A stretch of DNA of 64,000 nt from Siphonodentalium dalli (Eukaryota > Mollusca > Scaphopoda > Gadilida > Siphonodentaliidae), in NCBI GenBank assembly GCA_032622095.1, contig CP136066.1, positions 233,184,961 through 233,248,960 on the forward strand. The letters are read 5' to 3'. Made by a program: the position numbers and the translations under genes. The notes beneath the pieces were generated by a model that did no database searches, had not been told where the DNA came from, and worked only from the letters and a program-made list of their open reading frames with translations. Numbering within the stretch: the stretch's first letter is position 1; every line of letters begins with the position of its first letter. Shown piece after piece: positions 20,614-33,099 of this stretch.

Positions 20614-22424
20614 GGCCGGATTCGTCATCTCCGGTTTAAACCTCCGAGTTTAAACCTGGTTTAAACCTACATTGGCGGTCCAGCCAAACCGGGTCTAAGG
20701 GGGCGTTTTTGTCATTCAGTTACCAACTAATTGACAACTCGATTTGGTGATATGAGCATACAGTCAAACTACCCTCTTACCTATCGGACCAAAAGACAAG
20801 CCGATGTAATGGTTATTGACATGTCATAAATCATCGCGAACGCGTGCACGATTTATTCACTGAGAAATGAGTATAGCTCATGGACCATTAATCCGATCTC
20901 TTTGTTGGTTTAAACCAATTTGACAAAGGGCATGTTTCTCAACACGAGCTTCACGCGCTGTTTATCACTTTGTTTGTGATTGATTTTCTACAAGATGCTT
21001 TTCCCGCAAAGACAAAATATGGTGTATCTACATGACTGTATCTATGTATATATTAAAGGATATAGGAGCTGTATATATGTTTGTCCGTTAGTCTGTTTGC
21101 AACTGTTCTAAAAATGATTTACAAATAAGAATAATTTAATTTGAAAAAATTGTGTTGTTAAATTGAGCAAGGAGTTGTATCTAACAAGAAACAATATTTA
21201 AAATTTATATTAATATTTGTTTGTTTTCAATATAATTTAAAAAAATGATCAAATGATCAAAATGTGCGCAAATGTGACGCAGGCTCCTGTCGCACGAAGG
21301 GGCCGCAGGACCCTCTGACGCTGCATGAATAAAGGCTCCATAATCGTGTCAATCCTGGACCAAGAGGTCAGTCAAGTAAAAGCAATTTGCTTATGAGTAC
21401 ACACCAGAAGCGGCATCTGAACTGTTTAAAGTGGGCAACTATATAGAGGCACAGCATTTAATAAAGAAATATATTACATGCGTTGCTTTTTTTCAATGTA
21501 AAATTTTTCCATCAAGCAGAAAATCCAAAAGTTCCCAGGTTTTGAACTGGTGGAATATTATGGAAATTTATGAGCGGAGCCAGAGTAGAGCTTTGTGGCA
21601 TGATCTACATAAAAATAAGTTATCAAATTTGACTCATATAGCAATATAAGTTTAGGATTGCAAACTATGTGTATAGCATATCTGGTCATGCAGTAGCATC
21701 GTTTTTGGTTTCAAAATTAAAACGTTGAACCATTCAAATGAATTCGTAGAAAACACCAGTATTTGTGATTGCCACAAGCCAAAAAAAAAACACAAGATAG
21801 TTGTCAAATCATACTGAAGGAACGCGTCAATATCTGAGCAAAGCTCGCATGGGAATGAATCAACTGTGACATGATAACACCAGTCGGCAACCGCCACTTG
21901 GACACGCCCTCACTCGAGATAATTTACAGCTCCACCCTTTGATTGATTGTCTGACAATTCTAAACCGCGACGAAGAAAAGACGGATTCGTCATCTCAAGT
22001 TTAGCCTCGAGAAAGCTGGTTTAGCTGGACCACCTAATTAGATGGTTTAGTTGCCGGTTTAAGCTTATAAAACGCAAATAAAACATCGAAATTGACAAAA
22101 ACTTATCCCCACACGCTTTATAGGTGTGAGTGCTTCTCGCTTATAAATTTCCAATCAAAATATGGTCGCTGTCGAAATTATTGATTTTTGCAATCAATAA
22201 AACGAGGCGGTCCGCATTAGGAAAGTACGATTAATTTTCTCGACGATACAGAGACACTACTGCTAAACCACTGGTCTGGCTGGACCAGGTTTAAACCAGA
22301 GATGACGAATGTGTCACTTAGACCTGCGGTCGCGGGTTTAAACCACGGATTTTGCTGACTCACGGCGGTTTAAACCTAGAGGTTTACGTAGACCAGGTTT
22401 AAACCTGAGATGACGAATCGGGCC
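20614..22424. mobile_element. Candidate DNA transposon derivative with ATTCGTCATCTC termini
   Basis: Left end ggccggattcgtcatctc (20614-20631) and right end gagatgacgaatcgggcc (22407-22424) are inverted copies, differing by a few bases at the outer edge. GTTTAAAC-type motifs recur beside both ends. The interior has no transposase ORF. The smaller element at 21982-22310 has the same ends, so nesting or internal duplication is likely. The superfamily is not assigned and the target duplication is unclear. Confidence 0.55.
21982..22310. mobile_element. Nested short copy with the same termini
   Basis: Cggattcgtcatctc at 21982-21996 and gagatgacgaat at 22299-22310 are inverted, followed inward by gctggtttagctggacc on the left and ctggctggaccaggtttaaa on the right. 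About 329 bp, non-coding. Confidence 0.5.
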
Positions 22425-22607
22425 CGTGCGTTCACGCACTCGAGTTATGATCCATCAATATTATCGCATGTTTCAACAACTGACTTCGTAATTCCATTTT
22501 AGATGGGTTGACAGAATCGCTGAAGTATTATATGGATAGGTGTGTAGGGCGTATATGTGACCCGCCATATCAAATCCAGTCGTAAGTCGGGATTTTTTTA
22601 CCCTGTG

Positions 22608-22674
22608 CCAATGCATTCTCTTATATATGCGAGTCGACCATAGGTCGCCTCGCATATATAAGAGAATGCATTGG
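22608..22674. repeat. 67-bp palindrome, copy 5
   Basis: Left member of the pair in family B copy 1. Confidence 0.95.
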
Positions 22675-22894
22675 CCTAACAATTTTTTACAATTTTAATA
22701 ATTTGTTCTTGTATTCTTTAACAATTTTATAATTTCACCCATACAGAGCCCCAGACAAACATGAGCAGACGACACTCTTCTATATGCTTCTATATATGTG
22801 TGGGACTCCCTGCAGCGTAATGGATGTTTTTTATTTTATGTCCTAAAATTTGTAAGAAACATTTATTTAAAAAAAATGATAAAACATTGTTAGG

Positions 22895-22961
22895 CCTATG
22901 CATTCTCTTATATATGCGAGGCGACCTATGGTCGACTCGCATATATAAGAGAATGCATTGG
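22895..22961. repeat. 67-bp palindrome, copy 6
   Basis: Right member of the pair in family B copy 1. It has one change, cctatg for ccaatg. Confidence 0.95.
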
Positions 22962-23010
22962 CACAGGGTAAAAAATCCCGACTTACGACTGGATTTGATA
23001 TGGCGGGTCA

Positions 23011-23823
23011 CATATCTATAGAGGGTTATTTACTGTTGACAGAGGATGTCCTGTGGAATTTCCAACTGCACCCCTGTATGTTTGGTAACGTAATATACAC
23101 CACAGCCCCACGCACCAAGCCAAATACACAACTCTAGAAAACTTCATATTTGGTCTCAATGGGGATGTTTTCATTCGAATTGCCACAAAACAATAATAAC
23201 TTTTGTCACCCCAAATATGCATGTACTATGGAATTATAACATAGGCGTGTACATATTTCCAATGACCACTTTCTCGTTATATAGAATGTCTCTATGCGTG
23301 AGAGCAGCCACGTGGCTACAGGTCGGTGGGTGCCTCATTCCACCGATACATGTCAGCAGGTATAAATGTCATAATAGTATGAATTGCCAATATGGACTAT
23401 AGGTTGTTTACTGGACGCAATTCACTTGAACCAGCACGACTAATGCTGTTCTGATTGAGCTCAATCAACGCCATCTTATTGAACGTTCAGACGACCACGA
23501 TACAATCGTAAGTGGAGGAATCGGGCCCGACAAGATCGTGGATAGTTTGTTCACACGATTGAAATGTCGTTATACATGATGATATAATATAGGTTGTCTG
23601 TAAAGCATGTGATTGACTACCCTGCGATCTGTCCAGCCACGATTTTTATGTACATGTACACACGGCTGCGATTACGTCGCAAGTGAAGGTAACCAAGGAT
23701 ACGCCACGATTTCGAATCTAAAATCAAACAGTGCTTGATATTATTTATTGACTTGCGATTTTGGCGTGAGCATGTATGCGCACTCTAACTATCAGTTACT
23801 TCCTACGACGGAAATCCTTCCAC
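23011..23823. other. No gene seen
   Basis: Short ORFs without motifs. Unassigned intergenic DNA. Confidence 0.5.
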
Positions 23824-23826
23824 TTA

Positions 23827-24180
23827 AGCTAGCCACACATGCTTGCGTAATGCGTAAGCGTGTGCGTATGGTGCGTTGTGTTATTTTTATCGGATGCGAT
23901 TGTCGGACGGAAAATCAAATAGAAATGCACGGGCACCCACACATGCATGCGGTTCCAATGCGAAACTATTCTGACGCTCCGAATGCCTCCGATTTTATCG
24001 GACCGAAAATACTCGTATTTTCCATCCGATAGAAATCGTCGCTCCGTTTGCGTTCGCATGTAAATCCATGGTGAAGTGACTGAAACGATCACTATCGGAC
24101 AACGTCCGCGTGACCCCAACGGCACGACGAACGGATCCGATTATTTTCGCTAACGCACACGCAGGCATGTCTGGCTAGCT
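23827..24180. mobile_element. PIF/Harbinger-like MITE with TTA target duplication
   Basis: Terminal inverted repeats begin agctagcca. The first 22 bp at each end match at 20 positions. Both ends are flanked by TTA (23824-23826 and 24181-24183). A 3-bp TTA/TAA duplication is the hallmark of PIF/Harbinger. At 354 bp with no transposase it is non-autonomous. Confidence 0.7.
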
Positions 24181-24183
24181 TTA

Positions 24184-26665
24184 CGATTGAATCGTAACGT
24201 TCACTAAACCGCCGCGTTCTCACAGGCTTAATCTTCGTAGCAAGAGGGTATCAGGGTACAATTGTATCTGATATTTTCTTGCAGGTATGTGGACGCGCCA
24301 TTATAATTCTCTGTGCGTGAGTGTGAATACATATAGAACATTACTTAGCCTAAGCGACTTATAATAAACCGATATGTACGGCACGAAACGTGAGCATCGA
24401 AAACTATATATCCATGCATTTGCCGTACCTTGGCTTATCACTGGTGGTTGGTTATATGCAACTAAATACTTGAAATTATGCCCCTTGGCATTTGTGTAGG
24501 GAAACTCGAGTCAGCATAAAAAAAATACCGGCTGCTGAATGGTGTAAAATATCTTCGGTTGTTTAGTGTGAAAGAAAAAAGAAATTCATAGGCTATGTTA
24601 ATTCCTCGGCAATTTGTGTGGGACTGTTCGTCAAGCTGCTACATTGATCGCCAAATTTGGCAGGGGGTGGGGGTATTTTTCTGCACAAAAGGGGGTAGTT
24701 GTGGCAATGCCAATTTATTTCCAGGAATAAGTATGGTGAGGCACCATTTCTTTTTTGGCAACTTATGTCCGACGTGGAGTTCTATACGCAAAAATATTTA
24801 AATTTGGCTCTGTAGGGTAATGAATCGTGGGGATGGCTTAACCCTAACACTGTCGCCTATGGGAATATTTAGTTGATTGTAACCTGGTACACCTTGGTAT
24901 ACCCGTTACACGCCCAATCTAGCGGCCGGTTTCACGTCAGCCCTATACTTTGTTTATCCAAGTCAGCAATAATTTGTATTATCTGAATCATCGGGAGATT
25001 TTCAGCAAGTTATAATTTAACGAAACTAGCCATTTTGAAGTTTTTAAATGTTTTTTGTTGTATTGATATAACTACTAATATTACGATGGTCGCACATAGA
25101 CTACGTTCGACTGCTGTCACTTGAACCGACGCGAGACTACGGAAATCTTACTTGTGACCTTCACTTTCGATTTCGTCAGTCTTTTAAAAAAGTGTGACGT
25201 TGGACTACCTATAGTATAGTAGTACTGTATATGAACGGTTACATTGGAAGTCATTTTATCGCCGGTTTGTGATGATTCTTGACTGATCTGTTACGGTTCC
25301 TTGTGATCCAAATTATATATATTTTCGCGAGTTTTTGACAGTTAGAACGCAATTTGTGCATGAGCCATCTATGTGATAATTCGATTAATTTGTCCATTCC
25401 GCTCACAATCTATGGTCCCAAGTAACGTTAAACTAATACAAATCCCATTGTGCGAGTCATAACAGCGAACAAAACTGTGAATTGTGATATCTCGATCGAA
25501 TCGATTCTCTCCCAATTTAATCGGTTCTATACGGGAAATACGATCACTATTATTTGGAAGGATACGTGAAAATAACCAATATATGCATTAAGTTAATTTT
25601 ACACCAATTATACGATAAATGTCTATTGGTGTGACATAATCAACAAGTTTGACCTACATGTGTTCGCCTTCTTGGACGGTCTAGAACTCCACAAACTTAA
25701 TGCGATTCTTCTCGGCAACATTGGCACATTTCTTCCTTTCGACAATGACAATTTTGTTATCTTCCGCGTTTCTGAACTATGGTTCACAACTCATACGTAT
25801 ACGCACATGACTGGTCATGGACAAACACACTCGTGACACGACGGAGCATGCAGCTGAAAATAAAAACTGCATCTTGACTCAGAACATGTTTGAGAACGCT
25901 GAATTGGCACTAATGTTGCACATCACACGATGAAGTGCGTGTATAGTGTACAATTTCTTCTCATTTTCCAGCTTCTTTGTAAATACTCAAATATAGATAT
26001 ACTATGTCTTGACAATATTGTCAACAGGCATAATACTTTTGTAAGCTCTTCTGTAAAAGAGGTCAATAAATAAATTCAAAACAATAATTATGTGTCAACA
26101 GTAGCAACAGAATCGTTTACTTTATTGTGACGCAAAGCATGCAATTTCGCATGAATGGTCAATGTGAACTGTGAAGACTGATTTTTATTCCCAACAAACC
26201 AACATTATGGTCGACTGATTCAAAAAGCCGCCGTTTTCAGCTTGTACTCAAGTCATACGACGAACGTGTCTTCCATTCCTTATCCGAAAAATGAGGGGTT
26301 CAAATAGGTGACATGTGCCAATTCTCGGTTCCTTTAAAAAAGGTGCTGTAAGTTCCCCCATGCAGACACCCTAAATATTCACCAGAAACCCCACCCGATC
26401 TAAAATGGCCGCCGTCCAGAGAGTCCAATTATGGGACCCATGTCTTTCCACACACTCTTCCCACACACCCACCGGATCCAAAATGGCCAAGATGAGCTCA
26501 AATAGCGAACGCATGCCATTTATCTGCCACTTGGTTGGTTATGACCCCTCTAGGTGGTGGACCATTTGGATCCGGGGGTACGTTGAGGGTGTCTTATATG
26601 GGCCACCATACAACACAATGTGTAATCTCTCTTTACTTGAGAATACGTCCCTTCTTGGCAGCCTA
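24184..26665. other. Long stretch with no recognisable gene
   Basis: Only short ORFs, A/T-rich, no TIRs or tandem structure noted. A short atcCAAAATGGCC motif near 26400-26490 resembles the aagatggc repeats seen elsewhere in the window. Confidence 0.5.
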
Positions 26666-27980
26666 TAATGTAGTCTCAGATTCGATTAAGCCAGTTCGTG
26701 TACCGGTTATATAATGTAGTCTCCGATTCGATTTAGCCAGTTCGTGTACCGGTTATATAATTTAAGCCAGTTCGTGTACCGGTTATATAATTTAAGCCAG
26801 TTCGTGTACCGGTTATATAATTTAGCCAGTTCGTGTACCGGTTATATAATTTAAGCCAGTTCGTGTACCGGTTATATAATTTAGCCAGTTCGTGTACCGG
26901 TTATATAATTTAGCCAGTTCGTGTACCGGTTATATAATTTAGCCAGTTCGTGTACCGGTTATATAATTTAAGCCAGTTCGTGTACCGGTTATATAATTTA
27001 GCCAGTTCGTGTACCGGTTATATAATTTAGCCAGTTCGTGTACCGGTTATATAATTTAAGCCAGTTCGTGTACCGGTTATATAATTTAAGCCAGTTCGTG
27101 TACCGGTTATATAATTTAAGCCAGTTCGTGTACCGGTTATATAATTTTGCCAGTTCGTGTACCGGTTATATAATTTAGCCAGTTCGTGTACCGGTTATAT
27201 AATTTAGCCAGTTCGTGTACCGGTTATATAATTTAGCCAGTTCGTGTACCGGTTATATAATTTAGCCAGTTCGTGTACCGGTTATATAATTTAGCCAGTT
27301 CGTGTACCGGTTATATAATTTAGCCAGTTCGTGTACCGGTTATATAATTTAGCCAGTTCGTGTACCGGTTATATAATTTAAGCCAGTTCGTGTACCGGTT
27401 ATATAATTTAGCCAGTTCGTGTACCGGTTATATAATTTAGCCAGTTCGTGTACCGGTTATATAATTTAGCCAGTTCGTGTACCGGTTATATAATTTAAGC
27501 CAGTTCGTGTACCGGTTATATAATTTAGCCAGTTCGTGTACCGGTTATATAATTTAGCCAGTTCGTGTACCGGTTATATAATTTAGCCAGTTCGTGTACC
27601 GGTTATATAATTTAGCCAGTTCGTGTACCGGTTATATAATTTAGCCAGTTCGTGTACCGGTTATATAATTTAGCCAGTTCGTGTACCGGTTATATAATTT
27701 AGCCAGTTCGTGTACCGGTTATATAATTTAAGCCAGTTCGTGTACCGGTTATATAATTTAGCCAGTTCGTGTACCGGTTATATAATTTAGCCAGTTCGTG
27801 TACCGGTTATATAATTTAGCCAGTTCGTGTACCGGTTATATAATTTAGCCAGTTCGTGTACCGGTTATATAATTTAGCCAGTTCGTGTACCGGTTATATA
27901 ATTTAGCCAGTTCGTGTACCGGTTATATAATGTAGTCTCCGATTCGATTAAGCCAGTTCGTGTACCGGTTATATAATTTG
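26666..27980. repeat. Satellite 2: 29/30-bp unit, 43 copies
   Basis: The unit is gccagttcgtgtaccggtta, then tataattta, with or without one extra a. I count 43 copies of taccgg. Copies are nearly identical. The first two and the last units carry an extra gtagtctccgattcgatt segment in place of the short ttta linker, so longer units bound the array on both sides. Confidence 0.95.
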
Positions 27981-29160
27981 TATATTAAAGGCCCACTTAA
28001 TTTTCGAACCCCCAAATCACATTATATAAAATATATGCCATTTGAAAGAGGAAACACCAAAACATTGTATTTTCAACTTATTCGATGTAATAAACTGTGA
28101 TCATGTTTTTGTTGAGATATCGATGTCTGTTCTGATCTCAATTTTCTGCACAAAGTATATTATTTTGAATGAAGGGGAATAACTCTATATATTTAGATAT
28201 AGTTATTTCCCTTCCATTGAAAATAAACTATAGGTTGAATTCTGTTCCATTCTGGGAGCCATAACGGGGGAATGATTTTATGATTTCAGCTATTTCAATT
28301 ACTATACATGGGCACCATCTGAGACAGGAGATGAATTATAGTATTTTAATCATATTTTATGTCATAGATTGTTATTAAAATCGCTTATTAAGGAACTATA
28401 AAAATTATCGGTGATTCATCTATATAACTAGGCAGCTAAGCACATACGAGCGCATTAATGTTTCACTCGATTATATTTCGGATGGCTCTAGCATCAAACA
28501 AATATCCCACCTGGAATTTTCAACCACGGACCTGCCTGTATCAATTAAAGTCACTTGGTGGTTTGCGCTCACAAATAGAGGTAATAATAACTTTAAAAAG
28601 TTTTTCCGATGTAGAAATATGTCGATAAACAGTTGAAATATATATTCAACGAGCAGTATAATTATGTCACAGAAACACGCATTGGAGTCATGAAAAATAC
28701 AATTTTGAGCCCGATGTTTGGGTTCCAAACAAAAACATCCATTTGCAGGGCTTTCATGGAACAGAAAAGAGCGGTCCGTGTCAGTCTATTCTTGATATGG
28801 TATAAATAAAGAGCGTTTGTTTCACTTCTGTGCGAAAAATTGTATTAATTATTAATCATATTTTATTGAAATAATTATATCACAAAGGGATCGGAGTACA
28901 AGTAATGGCACTTAGTCATTTCTCCTCTCCCACAGTAATACACATACATTGAAGTATATACATTAATATCATTTTCAATCATGGCATTTAATCATAAGTC
29001 TAATTAAATATATACATTTAGTGAGTTGTCATATTGGGAGCTGTCGTTGCGATAGAGTTTGATATATAGTTCCTTAAATAACATAGTATTTTTCTTGGTC
29101 AAAGAGGTGGCGTGTGACGCGATTGCTATTACGGATGAATTTCTGGGTTGCTTGGAATAT
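27981..29160. other. No gene seen
   Basis: A/T-rich, only short ORFs, no clear repeats. Confidence 0.5.
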
Positions 29161-29164
29161 TAAT

Positions 29165-29440
29165 TTATTTTGCTTGGGACCATACAACAAGTATACAATC
29201 ACCCATTGTATACCTACACATCTCACCATGGACACCCCACTAATAACCAAATAGTCACTCCTATACCAATTCACATCATTCGTGACCATACAATAACTTC
29301 CTGTATACCTATTCACATCGCCTATGATCATACGGCAACTCCATGGGTGCCATCTTGGCATCCGCCCTGTATCCAGTTGATCATTTTTTATCCTAATGAA
29401 TTTGTTCTGCCCCATACGGAACTGGGCCAACCAGAATAGA
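29165..29440. repeat. Degenerate minisatellite, cat-accata type
   Basis: Irregular repeats of roughly 45-60 bp share gaccataca, tatacct and cacatc segments. The same type recurs at 31030-31260 and 33100-33720. ORFs across it are His/Tyr/Thr-rich artefacts. Confidence 0.55.
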
Positions 29441-29602
29441 ACATGTAGTTGTCAGTTAATTAACTAACACGTATCATAACCAAGTGAGTCAAAATTTGCA
29501 ACATATTCGAAAAACGCAGAGGATAATGTTCGGGTTAAATGTAAAAAAATGTGACCCGCCATATCAAATCCAGTCGTAAGTCGGGATTTTTTTTACCCTG
29601 TG

Positions 29603-29669
29603 CCAATGCATTCTCTTATATATGCGAAACGACCATATGTCGCCTCGCATATATAAGAGAATGCATTGG
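29603..29669. repeat. 67-bp palindrome, copy 7, variant centre
   Basis: Carries gcgaaacgacc in place of gcgagtcgacc. The same change appears in its inverted partner at 29892-29958. Confidence 0.95.
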
Positions 29670-29891
29670 CCTAACAATTTTTTTATAATTTTTTTAAAAT
29701 AAATGTTTCTTACAATTTTTAGGACATAAAATAAAAAAACACCCATTACCCCGCAGGGAGCCCCACACATATATAGAAGCATATGAAAGAGTGTCGTCTG
29801 CTCATGTTTGTCTGGGGCTCTGTATGGGTGAAATTATAAAATTGTTAAAGAATACAAGAACAAATTATTAAAATTGTAAAAAATTGTTAGG

Positions 29892-29958
29892 CCAATGCAT
29901 TCTCTTATATATGCGAGGTGACCTATGGTCGTTTCGCATATATAAGAGAATGCATTGG
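29892..29958. repeat. 67-bp palindrome, copy 8, variant centre
   Basis: Carries ggtcgtttcgc, the reverse complement of the variant in copy 7. Confidence 0.95.
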
Positions 29959-30012
29959 CACAGGGTAAAAAAATCCCGACTTACGACTGGATTTGATATG
30001 GCGGGTCAAATG

Positions 30013-31029
30013 GTTATGCTAAATTATATTTTCCGACCCAGTACACCACATCCAGTAGACACATGCGTTATGTAAATAACTCTCACCATTTTGTGCGACG
30101 TAGAAGACCAGGGCACACATTCAAGACAACAGTTCAAAGATAGTTTAATCGGTTTTTCTCTGAGTGTTGCACGGTGACAGTTATACTGCTGATTGGGCGC
30201 TATCTCAATCATCAGCCACCTCAGTACAGCTTTCTCCGAAATATTTAAACAAGAACGATACCAGAACAATGTTAATAGACTTTGATTAATTGATATATGG
30301 CGGTTTAATGTTGTTACAGTCGATAGCCCATGTCATGCCTAATTCTATACCATTCCCGCAGCAGATTATGTTGAACTTTAAACATAATATTTGTTTTATT
30401 TCTGTAATCATTGAGCCATGTTTGGTGATTGAATTCCTGAGCAAAGGCGCGTACTGCATTGCTTCTATGAAGAAGTGTCAATATTTTCATCACTGCTTAT
30501 AAACATAATCAGATGGGCCCAGTTTTCGGTAAGGCAGGTTGAAATCGTGATTATGTGGGCATATAGCGATTCCTTTGAAATTTTCGTTGATGTTAGTAGA
30601 ATGCTACATTATCCAGTTTATCATAACGCCTGAATACTAACTTATCGGTTTCACGAACTCAAACAAGTCCATAATATGTCTTTAAGTCCTAGGGTGATGC
30701 AAGGGTAACATATCAGCTCCCAGACTATACGTCAAAGGTTCACCCATTTCAACCTGTTGAGACTTATATGGTTTTAATAAAGAGGGGTTTCTTCTCTTCT
30801 GTGTGAAACTCAGGAAACAGATGAAACTCGCTCAGACTATATGATACGATTTTTGGCACAGATTATAAGTTCAAAATATCGGTACTTCGCGTCTCTATCA
30901 ACCTATTTTATAGTGGAGTAGATTAGTAGATTAGTAACAACAGTTTTCACTTTTTGACTAAAGCATGAAATGTTGCACATATGTACATATTCACATACGA
31001 ATTTATATTAGCCACTCCTTAAATTGTTT
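30013..31029. other. No gene seen
   Basis: Short ORFs only, no repeats recognised. Confidence 0.5.
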
Positions 31030-31260
31030 ACCAATTCACTTCATCAGTGACCATACGAACACTCCCTGTATACCTTTTGGACACACCTATGGTCATATAG
31101 CCACTACATATACACCCACCCATGCCTAGTTTGGAGTCACTCCAGATATACATCGACACATCACCACTGACTATATTAACCTTCTAGAATACAACGCACA
31201 TCACCTCATCGTTGGCCGTACAGTCACTCCCTGAACGTCACACCTATGACCATATACCCA
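31030..31260. repeat. Degenerate minisatellite, same type as 29165-29440
   Basis: Recurring gaccatac, cactccctgtatacc and cacacctatg segments. Confidence 0.5.
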
Positions 31261-31863
31261 CTCAAGATATATGCGAATGGTGAGTTTTTGATCGAATCCA
31301 ATTTCGAACTGAATAGTTCTAAAAAAATTCGAAAACGAATCTCATATCGAATCGAATATTCCATAATCTTGCTCGCCGAAATGATATGTTTCCAGTTTTT
31401 GTCTGTATGTCAGAATGATATATTAAATAAAACAAGTTTTTATCTTTTTGTGCATGTGGATCGACAATTAAAAGACATATAAATTTCTTCAAAATATAAC
31501 AAACAATTCAGCTGAACAATTAGGAAAATACACTTTTCGTTCGCGGTAAAGAAAAACTTCCGATGTCATTAGTGGCGAATTCCACATATATTCAAAATGC
31601 GAACAGGAGGTGAACGATTGCAGAATTACACTATCGCGACATTCTCACCTATAAAACTGGACCTACTCTTCCGCGAACGACATTAAAACTGCCACTGCAA
31701 GTCAAAACTGAGCAAACACCATCAATTAATGAAAAGATAAATGCATCTAATAGCGTCTATGCATAGTCACGTGACGTATCTTTTCGTCGATCTCCAACTG
31801 AATGGCCAAGAAATAAATTATAACTTAATTGTTATATTCGCTGTCGCCACACAAGAGTGTTAA

Positions 31864-32270
31864 CCCTTTGAGTGCCAGGTCCGATTTTTGTATCAACGCA
31901 TATACCCTGTGCCAATGCATGGTCGACTCGCATATATAAGAGAATGCATTGGCCTAACAATTCTTCATCTTTTGTTATTATTTTTTACAATTTTTTACAA
32001 TTTTAATATATTTTTCTTATATTCTTTAACAGGTATATTTAGTAGGTTTAGTGCCAGGGAATCTTATGATTTTTATGGGGTTCAAAATTATTACTAAGAA
32101 TACTTGGTGATAGTTTTGAGTTATAACATGCCCCTAAGGTGTTATCCAGTTTGTTTTTAAATTCGCTATAGCATGCTTAAAGCATACCCGAAAACAATTC
32201 AACCCAAAACAGGGCCGATTTTACACACCGTACATTAGGGCCGATGAGATCGCCCCTGGCACTCAAAGGG
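31864..32270. mobile_element. Family C MITE, TTAA-flanked, with a broken palindrome
   Basis: Perfect 16-bp inverted termini ccctttgagtgccagg and cctggcactcaaaggg flanked by TTAA (31860-31863 and 32271-32274). This is a second piggyBac-like family of 407 bp, sharing only the first six terminal bases with family A. It holds one truncated copy of the palindrome module. No transposase. Confidence 0.85.
31912..31952. repeat. Palindrome module, truncated, copy 9
   Basis: Ccaatgcat is joined directly to ggtcgactcgcatata. A 26-bp internal deletion removes most of the left arm. Confidence 0.9.
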
Positions 32271-32274
32271 TTAA

Positions 32275-33090
32275 AACAGTTAAAGTTAATTAAAACGTCA
32301 GCTTGTGAGGGTATACCTACGAGTGTATCTACTTTGTATACTTAGCAGTAGATGTGAATGTTCAAATATTATCGATAAATGCAGGGGGGGGGGGGAGGGG
32401 GGTGAAAAAAAAAAATCCGACACGTATGCCGGGGTGGGTGGGTGGTCAAAGCCACCAACAAGCAATTTTTTCCGCAACTAAAAAAAAAAATTCCTGCTTG
32501 TTTTTTTAGTGTTTTGGCAATGAGTTGGGCTTCAAACCCACTTTGAATGAGAGAAATAATGTAATTCTAACTGTAAACTGACTGCAGGCAGTTATCGTGT
32601 TGTATTTTGTTGCAAATTTTGAAATCCAAGATGGCCGCTGGCAGCCATGTTTTTTTGGCCGAATGACCTCAAAATGACTCATTCCTATTTACATGTCCAT
32701 GTTAACATCCATGATAAATAGTATGCACATAATTCATATACAGCTGTTTACAGTGAATTTCCCCCCGCAAATCTCTGTTTTAGTGTTAAAAGGGGGGTGG
32801 GTGTCAAAAAATGGTCGGAAAAAACTGCCGAAAACGGAAAAAAAATTGGCGGTGGGGGTGGGTGGGTACAAAAAATGATCGAAAGGGAAAAAATGCCATA
32901 CGTGCCTGAAATTTTTTCCGACCCCCCCCCCTGATAAATGCATTACAATCGCGTTCACTGGTTCGGTGTGTTCTACATTAATATTTATTGCTTCAAAATC
33001 GAATCGAATTCGAATATTGAGGTCGAGTCGAATAACAAAACAAATATCGAATAATCGCAGGGGCCTATCACCAATGGATATACCAAGACC
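32275..33090. other. Non-coding, with G- and C-homopolymer runs
   Basis: Poly-G run at about 32384-32402 and poly-C run near 32922. The G-rich and C-rich flanks, with ttttttccg/cggaaaaaa segments on each side, form an imperfect inverted arrangement across 32380-32935. No gene. Confidence 0.5.
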
Positions 33091-33099
33091 CCGAACGAC

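Larger units (their letters stand above)
22558..23010. mobile_element. Family B MITE, copy 1 (TGACCCGCC termini)
   Basis: Very long inverted arms: tgacccgccatatcaaatcc and onward through a T tract and ccctgtgcc into the 67-bp palindrome, mirrored on the right. The middle is A/T-rich with a gagccccagacaaacatgag segment. No ORF of interest. Outer termini differ completely from family A, yet the palindrome module is the same. Confidence 0.85.
29552..30008. mobile_element. Family B MITE, copy 2
   Basis: Same long arms as 22558-23010, with the middle in the opposite orientation. Possible 4-bp flanking repeat aatg (29548-29551 and 30009-30012), which copy 1 does not confirm. Confidence 0.85.

Noticed and set aside
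22473-22682. ORFs reading CILLYMRGD / YKRMHW at many places
   Set aside because: They are translations of the 67-bp palindrome and recur wherever it does. Not proteins.
26690-27980. CRISPR-like appearance of the 29/30-, 31- and 37/38-bp arrays
   Set aside because: Units are head to tail with no unique spacers, in a eukaryotic setting. These are satellites.
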